Part shown: positions 49,464-58,163 of the stretch, one piece after another | How positions within the stretch are numbered: position 1 is the first letter of the stretch | How the letters are laid out: each line of letters opens with the position of its first letter | From: JAJPKK01 sp963702755 | GTDB taxonomy: Bacteria; Pseudomonadota; Alphaproteobacteria; Rhizobiales; Xanthobacteraceae | Reading direction: 5' to 3' | Length of the DNA: 64,000 nucleotides | Assembly: GCA_963702755.1 (NCBI GenBank) | Contig: CAVPDZ010000018.1 | Coordinates: 515,173-579,172 of the forward strand | Program-made: the position numbers and the translations under genes | Notes under the pieces: generated by a model | Seen by the model: only the letters and a program-made list of their open reading frames with translations | Database searches by the model: none | Told to the model about the DNA's origin: nothing

Positions 49464-50420
49464 GTGCGCTGGAAAATGACGGCTTTTGCAATCGCGGTCG
49501 GAGCGGCGTTGCTGGTCGGACCGGCCCAGGCGCAAACCAAGGTCCGCGTCGGCAAGGCCCAAGCGCAGAACTTTGCCTTCATGGCCGCTGACATCGGGAT
49601 CGCAGCCGGGATCTTCAAAAAGCATGGCATCGATCTCGACCTCGCGAGCTTCGGCGGCGACGCGCGGCTGGTGCAGGCCATGACTGCTGGCGCCATCGAT
49701 TTCGCGCTCGCCGGCGGACCGACGATCGCCTTCGAGGAGAAGGGGGCGCCGATGGTCGCCGTCGCCGCCATCGCCGATGCGCCGCGCACGATCATGCTCG
49801 TCGTGAGCAAGGACGGCCCCGTCAAGACCGAGGACGATCTCAAGGGACGCACCGTGAGCTGCTCCAGCACGGGGTCGCTCACGTACTGGCTCGCCCAGGA
49901 ATTGTCGCGCGCCCATGGTTGGGGCAGCAACGGCATCAAGGTCGCGCCGCTCGGCACCACGACCGCGCAGGCGGCGGCGCTCAAGACGCATCAAGTCGAC
50001 GGTGTCGTGACCGAAAGCTCGACGGTGCTTCGACTTGTCGAGGACGGCACCGGTCGCATCCTGGTGCGCTTCGGCGAGCGCATCCCGGATTTTCATGTCC
50101 ATGCGCTGTTCGCTCGCAAGGGGTTTCTTGAGAGCGACCCCGATGCCACCCGTCGCTTCCTCGCAGCGTGGTTCGAAAGCGTGCAATACATGCGCGACCA
50201 CCGCGATGAGACCATCGCTGCCGCGATGCGGATTGCCGAGGTCTCGCACACCGTCGCGGCGGCGAACTACGACGAGATCATGCCGGTTTTCAACCGCACC
50301 GGGCGGTTCGACCCCAAGGCGCTCGATGTGCTCGCCCGCTCGTTCGTGGAAATGGGTTCGCTGCCGACGAAGCCCGATATGAGCAAGCTCTACACCGAGG
50401 CGTTTCTACCGAAGAATTGA
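49464..50420 (+). CDS. ABC transporter substrate-binding protein (NMT1/SsuA/TauA family)
   Basis: About 318 residues with a signal peptide (MTAFAIAVGAALLVGPAQAQ) and an NMT1/SsuA domain: AADIGIAAGIFKKHGIDLDL, AGAIDFALAGGPTIAFEEKG and LKGRTVSCSSTGSLTYWLAQ. AAGGAGG at 49451-49457 abuts ATG 49458 but lies six bases before GTG 49464, so GTG is taken as the start. It binds a nitrate-, sulfonate- or thiamine-precursor-like solute. It leads an operon with ATPase and two permeases. Confidence 0.9.
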   Translation: MRWKMTAFAIAVGAALLVGPAQAQTKVRVGKAQAQNFAFMAADIGIAAGIFKKHGIDLDLASFGGDARLVQAMTAGAIDFALAGGPTIAFEEKGAPMVAVAAIADAPRTIMLVVSKDGPVKTEDDLKGRTVSCSSTGSLTYWLAQELSRAHGWGSNGIKVAPLGTTTAQAAALKTHQVDGVVTESSTVLRLVEDGTGRILVRFGERIPDFHVHALFARKGFLESDPDATRRFLAAWFESVQYMRDHRDETIAAAMRIAEVSHTVAAANYDEIMPVFNRTGRFDPKALDVLARSFVEMGSLPTKPDMSKLYTEAFLPKN

Positions 50421-50517
50421 CGCTTCCTCGATGTCGCCGCCCCGCGGCAGTTGCGCCGCTCGCTCCTGCGCGCGACCTGTGCAAACATGACAAGCGCGGG
50501 GCAGCGCAGGTGGTGGA

Positions 50518-51378
50518 ATGGCCGGGGCGGCAATCAAAGTCAGAAGCGTTTCCCATGAATTCGGCGAAGTCGGCGAAACGCGCTTTGTGCGCGCGCTCGC
50601 CGACACCTCGCTCGAGGTCATGCGCGGCGAGCTGATGTGCTTCATCGGCCCGTCGGGCTGCGGCAAGAGCACGCTGCTCAACGTCATCGGCGGCCTGATG
50701 GCGCCTTCGCATGGCGCGGTCGAGGTCATGGACAAGACCGTTGCTGGACCGCTGCCGAAGGACATCGCGTTTGTCTTCCAGGAGAACGCGCTCTTTCCCT
50801 GGAATACGGTGATCGAGAACATCGAACTCGGCATGACCTTCCAGGGCGTGACGAAATCCGAACGCGCGGCGCGCGCGGCGCGTTCGCTCGCGGCAGTCGG
50901 TCTCAAGGATTTCGCGCAGCACTATCCTTCCCAGCTTTCGGGCGGCATGCGCCAACGCGCCGCGCTCGCCCGCGCGCTCAGTCTCGAGACGCCGATTCTT
51001 CTGATGGACGAGCCATTCGGCGCGCTCGACGAGCAGACCCGCATGATTCTCGGCGAGGACCTCTCGGTGCTGCTGGCCGAGAGCGGCAAGACCATCGTGT
51101 TCGTCACCCATAGCCTGGGCGAGGCGGTGTTCCTGGCGGATCGCGTCGCCGTGTTCTCGGCGCGGCCGGGCACCATCAAGGAGATCATCGCAATCGATGA
51201 GCCTCACCCGCGCAAGCCGCAATTCGTCACCTCGGCGAAATTCACCGAGTTGCGCAATCGCCTTTATGCGCTGCTGCATGACGAGATCCGCAAGGCGGTT
51301 TTGCAATCCGGCCTCGGCGCGGCAACTTCCGAAGCCGGCGATGCGAACGCGACCAGCCGCGGCGCGAGTGCGATATGA
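50518..51378 (+). CDS. ABC transporter ATP-binding protein (SsuB/TauB-like)
   Basis: 286 residues. Walker A is FIGPSGCGKSTLLNVIGGL, the Q-loop VFQENALFPWNTVIENIELG, the signature LSGGMRQRAALARAL, Walker B ILLMDEPFGALDEQTR and the switch His in VTHSLGEAVFLADRVAVFSA. It powers the importer formed with the receptor at 49464 and the two permeases. Its stop overlaps the first permease start by four bases. Confidence 0.95.
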   Translation: MAGAAIKVRSVSHEFGEVGETRFVRALADTSLEVMRGELMCFIGPSGCGKSTLLNVIGGLMAPSHGAVEVMDKTVAGPLPKDIAFVFQENALFPWNTVIENIELGMTFQGVTKSERAARAARSLAAVGLKDFAQHYPSQLSGGMRQRAALARALSLETPILLMDEPFGALDEQTRMILGEDLSVLLAESGKTIVFVTHSLGEAVFLADRVAVFSARPGTIKEIIAIDEPHPRKPQFVTSAKFTELRNRLYALLHDEIRKAVLQSGLGAATSEAGDANATSRGASAI

Positions 51379-52143
51379 AGCCGTCGCGGCGCAATCGCGA
51401 CGCGCTGATGAGCCGCCTGGTGCAGGTCGGCTTTCTCGTCGGCCTTGTGGTGTTGTGGTATCTCGCGTCAACGCGCTGGGGCGTCAACCAGCTGTTGCTG
51501 CCCAATCCGATCGCGGTCTTCGACAATTTCATCGAGATCTTGCGGACCGGTGAATTCATCGGCGACCTTCAGACGACATTGGGCGAGGTTGCGGCAGCGT
51601 TCGCCATTTCCGTCACCGAGCGGCGTCACGCTCGGCTACCTCATCAGCCGTTCGCCTTACGCGATCCGCGTGTTCGAGCCGCTGTTCGCCGCGCTCTTTT
51701 CGATCCCGATCATCCTGTTCCTGCCGTTGTTCATCTTGTTCTTCGGGCTCGGACCCGCCTCGAAAATCGCGATCGGCGCGACGATCAGTTTCTTTCCGAT
51801 CGTCATCAACACCATCGCGGGCTTCGGCAATGTCGATCGCCTCTACGTCATGGCGGCGCGATCGATGGGAGCGTCCGGCTACCGGTTGTTCCGCCACGTC
51901 CTGCTTCCGGCGGCGCTGCCGGTGATCCTCACTGGCCTGCGCATGGGATTTACGACGGCGCTGCTGTCGATCATCGGCAGCGAAGTCCTGGCCTCGCTCG
52001 CCGGCCTCGGTCATCACATCGTGCAGCTTGCCGAATCGATGGAGATGGCGCGCATGTTCGCCTACATCGTATTCGTCATCGCCATCGCGGTGATCCTCAA
52101 CACCATCGTGTCGACGCTCGAAGCGCGCGGAAAGTGGAACTGA
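51375..52143 (+). CDS. ABC transporter permease 1 (SsuC-like), one +1 frameshift
   Basis: About 256 residues when one base at 51617-51619 is removed (FAISVTSGVTLGYLISRS). Hydrophobic helices are evident (VGFLVGLVVLWYLA, LFSIPIILFLPLFILFFGLG) and the EAA loop is RSMGASGYRLFRHVLLPAAL. It forms the membrane channel of the importer. Its stop shares bases with the start of the second permease (TGATG), as in coupled pairs. The start codon overlaps the ATPase stop. Confidence 0.9.
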
Positions 52144-52931
52144 TGCAAGTTTCGCCTTCGCGATATTCGTTGGCGATGCACTATGTGGCGCGGCGACCGT
52201 GGGTCGCGCGGCTCGCCGTCATTGCGCTCTTGTTTGGTGTCTGGGAGATCGCAGCACGCTATTTCGTCGATCCCCTTTTTCTCGCCCCACCGTCGCAAGT
52301 CGTCGCCTCGCTCGGCGCGCTGTTCGAGACCCGCGGCATCCCGGCGGCGCTGCAACTCACCTTGTTCGAGCTTGCGGTCGCGTTCGTGATCGCCGTCGCT
52401 GTCGGACTTGTGATCGGACTTGCCATCGGGCTGCAGCCGTTCGCGCGCCGCAGCTTTTTCCCGATCGTGCTGCTGCTCTACGGCATCCCGCAGGTCACCA
52501 TCCTGCCGCTCTTCATCCTCTTCTTTGGTATCGGAGCGGCATCAAAAATCGCGTTCGGCGTGACCCACGGGGTGTTTCCGGTGATCGTCACGGTGGTGGC
52601 GGGGGTGCAGAACCTCAAGCCGATCCTGCTCACGAGCGCGCGCTCCATGGGCGCGAGCCGCTGGCAGATCTTTCGCCACGTCATTTTTCCGCACATGGTG
52701 CCGAGCTTTTTTGCCGGAATGCGGCTCGGCATGTCGGGCGTGCTGCTCGGCGTGCTGTTAGCCGAACTCTACGTGTCGATCTCCGGCATCGGCTATTTCA
52801 CGACCCTGTTCACGCAGAATTTCGATCCGACCAAGCTGTTCGGGCTCGTCGGCGTGCTTGCCGCGATGGCAATTGCGCTGAACGCCATCGTGCGGCGCTT
52901 CGAAACACACTTTGCGAGATGGCGCAGCTGA
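52143..52931 (+). CDS. ABC transporter permease 2 (SsuC-like)
   Basis: 262 residues, intact. The EAA motif is SARSMGASRWQIFRHVIFPH, close to that of the first permease (RSMGASGYRLFRHVLLP), and six hydrophobic helices are seen (LAVIALLFGVWEIAARYFV, VILLLYGIPQVTILPLFILF). Two permeases with one ATPase suggest a heterodimeric channel. It ends the operon; 48 bp separate it from a convergent gene. Confidence 0.93.
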   Translation: MQVSPSRYSLAMHYVARRPWVARLAVIALLFGVWEIAARYFVDPLFLAPPSQVVASLGALFETRGIPAALQLTLFELAVAFVIAVAVGLVIGLAIGLQPFARRSFFPIVLLLYGIPQVTILPLFILFFGIGAASKIAFGVTHGVFPVIVTVVAGVQNLKPILLTSARSMGASRWQIFRHVIFPHMVPSFFAGMRLGMSGVLLGVLLAELYVSISGIGYFTTLFTQNFDPTKLFGLVGVLAAMAIALNAIVRRFETHFARWRS

Positions 52932-52979
52932 CCCGATCAGCGGCGTCCGGACTACACTGTGGCAGACAGCCGTGTAGAC

Positions 52980-53916
52980 TCAGTACCGTTGGACGACGAT
53001 CGAGCGGCGGTTCTCCGCCGGCATGTAGCAAACGTCGACCATGTGGCCCGGTGTGCAGGCGCGGCGCCGATAGTGGAATTTCAGCTCGCCGGAATCGCCC
53101 TGCTCGACGACTTTCTCGGTGTAGGTGGGCCGTCCTGCCGCAACCGCGGGCTTATGCGGGTGTGTCGGCACGACACGGAATGTCCGCACCTCAGGCTCAT
53201 GCGCGAGCGCAAGCCGCCGTGAATGCGCCATCGGCGGAGGCAGCCCGTGTTCGACCGGTGCCGTCTCGACCGCCGCCACGTTCGCAGGCGGTGTCGTGGT
53301 AACTGCAGGTGGTGCTGCGGCGATCGCCGCATTGTCCGCCGGCGGAATGGACGCCGGGCGGTCCGTCGGAGCCGCTGAAGGCGGGGCCGTTTCGGTCAAC
53401 GCCGTGCGCGCCGGGGATTGGGTTGCGGCCTGCGCCGTCGTTTCGGGTTGCCACGCGGGCGGTGTCGCAGCGGGCGTGTCACGGAATTCAAGCGGCGACG
53501 GACCAAGGAACGCCTGCTGCCCGAATGGGCTCGTTCCGAGAGCGTGCATATCGTCGACCCAGCTCGCGATGCCGGGCCGAGCCGCCCAATTGTGTCGGCT
53601 TTCGCGTATCCGCCGGCGATGGCGCCGGTCTCTCGGCGATGCGCTCCTGAGGTTGCGTAGACTGCGGCGCATAGTATCGCGCCAGATCGACCGAGCGTGA
53701 CGGCACGCTCGACTTCATGTCCGCGACCGTGACCAGGATCCACGACAGGATGCCGGCCGACAAAACGATGGCCACGGCCCCGAGCATGGCGGTGAATCGC
53801 CATCCGCCGGCCGAGGGCGTCCGGAACGGATCCATCGAAGGCATCAAGTCAGCGTCCATGGTGTCCAGCCGATCTGCGCTGTCGCGTCGGGCCGCCGATT
53901 GCGTGCCGCCGTACAA
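52980..53916 (-). CDS. Membrane-anchored Pro/Ala-rich protein of unknown function, one +1 frameshift
   Basis: About 311 residues when one base near 53590 is removed (joining PADTRKPT with NWAARPGIASWVDDM). A single N-terminal transmembrane helix (AMLGAVAIVLSAGILSWILV) is followed by a Pro/Ala/Thr-rich region of some 100 residues, and then a short C-terminal domain with Cys and aromatic residues (KFHYRRRACTPGHMVDVCYM). The arrangement is typical of periplasmic proteins tethered to the inner membrane. No family is recognised. It is convergent with permease 2. Confidence 0.65.
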
Positions 53917-54397
53917 TTATCTCAAATTCGCCGGCGCCGCGCAATTTCCGGCTCAAATTTAGGTATACGCAACGATTCTCTGCAGCGAAATTGTGCTGCA
54001 AATACGACCAAAATCGCAAATTGCGGCCGGAAGGCTAAGAAACAGGTAACGAAGGCACGGTGCTCACGTTTGGCATCAGTCTTCGCGATTGAGGCGGATC
54101 ACTACTAGCCGCGAGGCGGACGCGGTTATGGCGAGCCGGTCCGTAGCGCGGTAATGCGGTAAGTGGGAGACAACCACGCTCGCATAGAGTTCAAGCTGAC
54201 AAAATGGGCGTTAGCCCAATCGCGATGGGCCGAAAAGATTTTCGCGCACAATACGTTACGCCGTGGAGCGGGCTTGCTGCACGTGTTATGGATCGCTCGC
54301 CCTGCTGCAAAGCATTAATCCGTGCAGGGCATCTCTTTACCCATCGCAAAAACATGAGATCAGGTCCGACGTGATCCAATCAGAGGAGGATGACCCG
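53917..54397. other. 480-bp gap without a gene
   Basis: I see no coding sequence, RNA gene or repeat here. The composition is less GC-rich around 53960-54060. A purine-rich Shine-Dalgarno (AGAGGAGGA, 54382-54390) at the end belongs to the serine hydrolase gene. Confidence 0.5.
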
Positions 54398-55624
54398 ATG
54401 AGACGGCGCGAGTTCATCACTTTACTCGGCGGCGCGGCGGCGACGATTCCGTTTTCCGCGCAGGCGCAGCAATCCTCCTCGATCGACGAACCGCTGCGTC
54501 AGGCCGTGGAACGCAGGGACGTCGCCGGCGTCGTGGCGATGGCCGCCGATCGCAAAGGCAACGTCCTCTATCAGGGTGCGTTTGGCCTCGCCGATGTCGA
54601 AGCAAAGCGCCCGCTCAAGCTCGACTCGCTGTTCCGCATCGCCTCGATGACCAAGGCGGTGACCTCCACCGCCGCGATGCAACTCGTCGAGCAGGGCCGC
54701 TTTGCCGTCGACGATCCGGTCGCGAAATACATGCCGGAGTTCGCGAAGCTTTCGGTCGTCGAATTGTTTGACCCCGCGTCGGGCGCTTACAAAGTGCGTC
54801 CGGCCACGAAGACGATGACCGTCCGCCATCTCTTCACCCACACCTCGGGGCTCGGCTACGGCTTCACCGATCCGACCACGCGCGACTTCAAGCCGCGTCC
54901 GGGCGACCAATTTGCGGTCGGTCCGCTGGTGTTCGAACCGGGCGACCGTTGGCTCTACAGCACGAGCACCGATTGGCTCGGCCGCCTGGTCGAGCGGATC
55001 TCCGGCCAGCCGCTGGAGGATTATTTCCGCCAGCACATCCTTGCACCGCTCAAGATGTCCGACACGTTCTACTTCGTGCCGCAGGACAAACAGGCGCGCC
55101 TCGTGACGGTCAATCGGCGTCAGCCGGACGGCTCATGGGCGAGGGATTCGGTCCAGCCGCCGGTGTCCGGATACACCCCGATCGGCGGCGGTGGCCTGTC
55201 GTCGACCGCGAGCGACTACATCCGTTTCACGCGGATGGTCCTCAATGGCGGCGAACTCGACGGCGCCCGCATCGTCTCTCCCGCCAGCATCGCTCTGATG
55301 GAGCAGAACGAAATCGGCGCGCTCGGCGTTCCGGCTTTGAAGAGCGCAATTCGCGACCGCAGCGACGATTTCTCTTTCGTCGATGACGGGCGCGACAAGT
55401 GGAGCCTCGCCTTCCTGATCACAACCGCCGGCGTACCGGGAAAGCGTTCCGCGGGAAGCTTGAGCTGGGGCGGCATCAACAACACCTATTACTGGCTCGA
55501 TCCGACGCGTGGAGTGACCGGCGTAATCATGATGCAGTTCCTGCCGTTCGCCGATCGGAAAGCCCTCGCGCTTTACGATGCCTTCGAGCGCGGCGTCTAC
55601 CGGGTGGCCGACGCGAGCCGGTGA
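54398..55624 (+). CDS. Class C beta-lactamase-like serine hydrolase (EstB/penicillin-binding type)
   Basis: 408 residues. The signal is MRRREFITLLGGAAATIPFS, Arg-rich and followed by a Tat-like hydrophobic core. The catalytic SxxK is S83-M-T-K86 in FRIASMTKAV. The usual Tyr-x-Asn motif appears as Y187-S-T (RWLYSTSTDWLGRL), and WGGINNTYYWLDP replaces the KTG/HSG box. Members are esterases, D-peptidases or beta-lactamases; this one is more likely an esterase or transesterase. No antibiotic-related neighbour is present. Confidence 0.86.
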   Translation: MRRREFITLLGGAAATIPFSAQAQQSSSIDEPLRQAVERRDVAGVVAMAADRKGNVLYQGAFGLADVEAKRPLKLDSLFRIASMTKAVTSTAAMQLVEQGRFAVDDPVAKYMPEFAKLSVVELFDPASGAYKVRPATKTMTVRHLFTHTSGLGYGFTDPTTRDFKPRPGDQFAVGPLVFEPGDRWLYSTSTDWLGRLVERISGQPLEDYFRQHILAPLKMSDTFYFVPQDKQARLVTVNRRQPDGSWARDSVQPPVSGYTPIGGGGLSSTASDYIRFTRMVLNGGELDGARIVSPASIALMEQNEIGALGVPALKSAIRDRSDDFSFVDDGRDKWSLAFLITTAGVPGKRSAGSLSWGGINNTYYWLDPTRGVTGVIMMQFLPFADRKALALYDAFERGVYRVADASR

Positions 55625-55720
55625 GGTTCACCGCTACGGTTCGCGGCCGTTTCAGAAAAGGCGCGCGGGCAGGTGGCCCGCGTGTGCCAGGGCGACGTGA
55701 GCTGAGCGCGGCCGTGCTAC

Positions 55721-57089
55721 ATGACCTCCATGACGGTCCTTGAGCAATTCGGCGCGTTCGTCGCACAGGTGCAGTTGCCGCCGCGGTTGCGCGGCCTGCT
55801 GGAACTTCACGTCATCGACGCGGTCGGCGCGTGGATTGCGGGACTGCATACCAACGAAGGCGCAGCGCTGCTGCACTGGCGCGGCACACTTGACGGCGCG
55901 CACGCTCCGCCAATGGACAAGCTTCGCGGCGACATCGCGATCCATTGCGCACTCGCCCGGCTCAGCGAGATCGACGATATTCATCTCGGTGCGATGATCA
56001 CGCCGGGCGCGATCGTGGTGCCGGCGGCCGTGACGATTGCGGCGGCACTCGGCGTCAGCCAATCGCCGGCGCTCGCAGCCGCAACGCTTGCCGGTTACGA
56101 GGCGATGATCCGGTTCGGCCGCGCCATCGATGGCCCGGCGGTCCTTTATCGCGGGAATTTGGCCGACCTATTTCGCGGCCCCGATTGGAGTCGCTGCCGT
56201 GGCGTCGCGGCTTTTCGGGCTCGACGCTCGTCAGACTGCCAATGCACTTGCCTTGGCGCTGACGCGTTCGGCTCCCGGCGTTGGGCATCACAATGCCGCA
56301 ACGACGTCGCGGTGGCTCGCCATCGGCGAGGCCGCTCAATCGGGACTAGCCGCCGCGCTCGCGGCGCAGGCGGGCTTTACTGCGGATGTTGGCCTCCTCG
56401 ATGGCGCCTTTCTGCCGAACGTCTTCACCATCAAACCGGACGCGGCGGCGTTGACGGCGGGGCTTGACGAAGCATTCGCCCTGGAAGAGACGGCATTCAA
56501 GCCGTGGTGCGCCGCGCGCCAGACCATCGCCGCCACCCAGGCGCTGATCGAAATCATCGATCAAGGCATCGCGCCCGACGCCATCACGGCAGTCAAGGCG
56601 TTCGTGCTGCCGCCCCATCGCCGCATGATCGACCATGGCGTCGCGGTCGGCGATCGCGCGTCGTTCCTGACCAGTTTGCCGTACAGGCTCGCGGTCGCTG
56701 CACTGTCGCCGCGCGTGGCCTTCGACGTCGGTCAATCGCCAGGCGAAGTCCCCGAGCGCATCCGCGCGTTCATGGCGCGAGTTTCGATCGAGGCGGACGA
56801 AGCGCTGCTCGCGACATATCCGCGGCAGTGGCCGGCGCGTGTCGAAGTGACGACGCCGTCGGGACGGCACACGCGCACCGTCACCGACGTGCCCGGCGAC
56901 ACGGCCCGGCCGTTCGATCTCGCGGCAGTGACAACCAAATTTCACCAGTTCATCGCGCCCGCGCTCAGCGTCGAAACGACGACACGGCTGTCGCAGCGCG
57001 CTGAAGGCCTTCTTGATGGCGCAACGACGCCAGTCCAACTCCTGAAGGAAATCGAAGGATTGGCGGCGGCGAAAACCCCACAAAAATAA
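55721..57089 (+). CDS. MmgE/PrpD family protein, one +1 frameshift
   Basis: About 456 residues after removing one G of the run at 56153-56155 (YRGIWPTYFAAPIGVAAVAS). Family features are LLELHVIDAVGAWIAGLHT near the start, DIHLGAMITPGAIVVPAAVT and LFGLDARQTANALALALTRS, then GHHNAATTSRWLAIGEAAQS. Relatives are 2-methylcitrate or cis-aconitate-type dehydratases and isomerases; the substrate here is unknown. It starts about 100 bp after the serine hydrolase and ends in a terminator. Confidence 0.85.
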
Positions 57090-57113
57090 AACGGGACACG
57101 TCGTGTCCCGTTT
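57089..57113. terminator. Bidirectional terminator between MmgE-like and PsiF-like genes
   Basis: An 11-bp stem, aaacgggacac (57089-57099) and gtgtcccgttt (57103-57113), with a three-base loop and A/T tails on both sides. It starts at the last base of the MmgE/PrpD stop codon and lies before the convergent PsiF-like stop at 57149, so it can serve both genes. Confidence 0.85.
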
Positions 57114-57148
57114 CGCCGAGCTGCCGGCCTTGATGAGTGTCTTCGCGC

Positions 57149-57542
57149 TCAGATCCCGAGCGTATCGGTGACGCACTTCTTGCTGAAGCTCGTCTTCGCG
57201 GCGCCCGCGAGCTTCTTGTCCGCCGCCTGCGCGTCGCACGACGTCTGCGCGTCTTTCATCGCGGCCGTCTGCGCGTCCTTCTTGCATTTGGTGAGGAAGC
57301 TCTTTTGTGCGGCGCCGGCAAGCTTCTTGTCCGTGGCTTGGCTGTCGCAGGCAGCCTGTGCCGCGGCGAGTGCATCGCGTCTGCACTTGTTGACGAAGCT
57401 CGTTTCGGCGGCGCCGTGAAGGTTCTTGTCTGACGCCTGAGATTCGCAGCTTGGAGATGGGGCTGGCCGCAGGCGCGGTCGCCTGCGCGAAAGCTGTTGC
57501 TGCCGACATGGAAAGTACCGCAGCCAGCAAGATCTGTTTCAT
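57149..57542 (-). CDS. PsiF-repeat exported protein, one +1 frameshift
   Basis: About 130 residues if one base near 57451-57454 is removed. The signal is MKQILLAAVLSMSAATAFAQ with GAGGAGG upstream. The mature part has three tandem Cys-Lys repeats of the PsiF type: CESQASDKNLHGAAETSFVN, CDSQATDKKLAGAAQKSFLT and CDAQAADKKLAGAAKTSFSK, each followed by KC. PsiF-domain proteins are phosphate-starvation induced in E. coli; their function is unknown. Only two to four substitutions separate the core of each repeat. Confidence 0.85.
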
Positions 57543-57841
57543 CGGATTCCTCCTCAGTTGCCCATCCGCATCAATCGGTGGCGCACGAAGAATCGGCACC
57601 ACTCACGATGAGCAAGCGAACTATATCATGGAGATGCTGAGTGGCCCGCAACAGGCCACAAGGCGAAATAATCGTCACGTTTGCGATCCGAATCGCAGCA
57701 CAATTCTTCTGAAAACATCCGCGCCGAGAGGAGAAGATTTTTCTATTTCACGCGCCAAACGTGCTCCTATATAGCAATGTGTTCTACCACAACCTCTCAG
57801 ACGGATCGTCACTTCCTCCACCTGAGATAGGGGCACGTCGC

Positions 57842-58162
57842 ATGACTTCTCCGTTGCAGCAGAAGATGAAGATCACAGGTCCGGTTGTGGTGACGGCTAA
57901 CCGGCTTGGCGACGGTGCCGTCATCTATCGAACCGTTGACGGCAATTGGGCGACCGATCTCGATCACGCCGCTGTAGTGACGACCGCGACGGCCGCGACG
58001 GAATTATTGGCGGCGGCGGTTGCTGACGATCTGTCCGCCGTCGGCGCCTATGTGGCGCCGGTGCGCTTCGATGCGCGCGGCCGTCCCGAGCCTGCCAATC
58101 TTCGCGAACTCATTCGGCGGATGGGCCCCACCATCCCGTTGCCGATCGCGGCGGGGCCGTAA
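57842..58162 (+). CDS. DUF2849 domain protein
   Basis: 106 residues. Segments ITGPVVVTANRLGDGAVIYR and NWATDLDHAAVV are typical of this small family, always next to cysI in alphaproteobacteria. Its role is unknown, probably in sulfite reduction or siroheme handling. ATG 57842 is used. One base separates its stop from the cysI ATG at 58164. The 298-bp gap before it (57543-57841) holds the operon promoter and no gene; the cysG gene often found there is absent. Confidence 0.87.
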   Translation: MTSPLQQKMKITGPVVVTANRLGDGAVIYRTVDGNWATDLDHAAVVTTATAATELLAAAVADDLSAVGAYVAPVRFDARGRPEPANLRELIRRMGPTIPLPIAAGP

Positions 58163-58163
58163 C

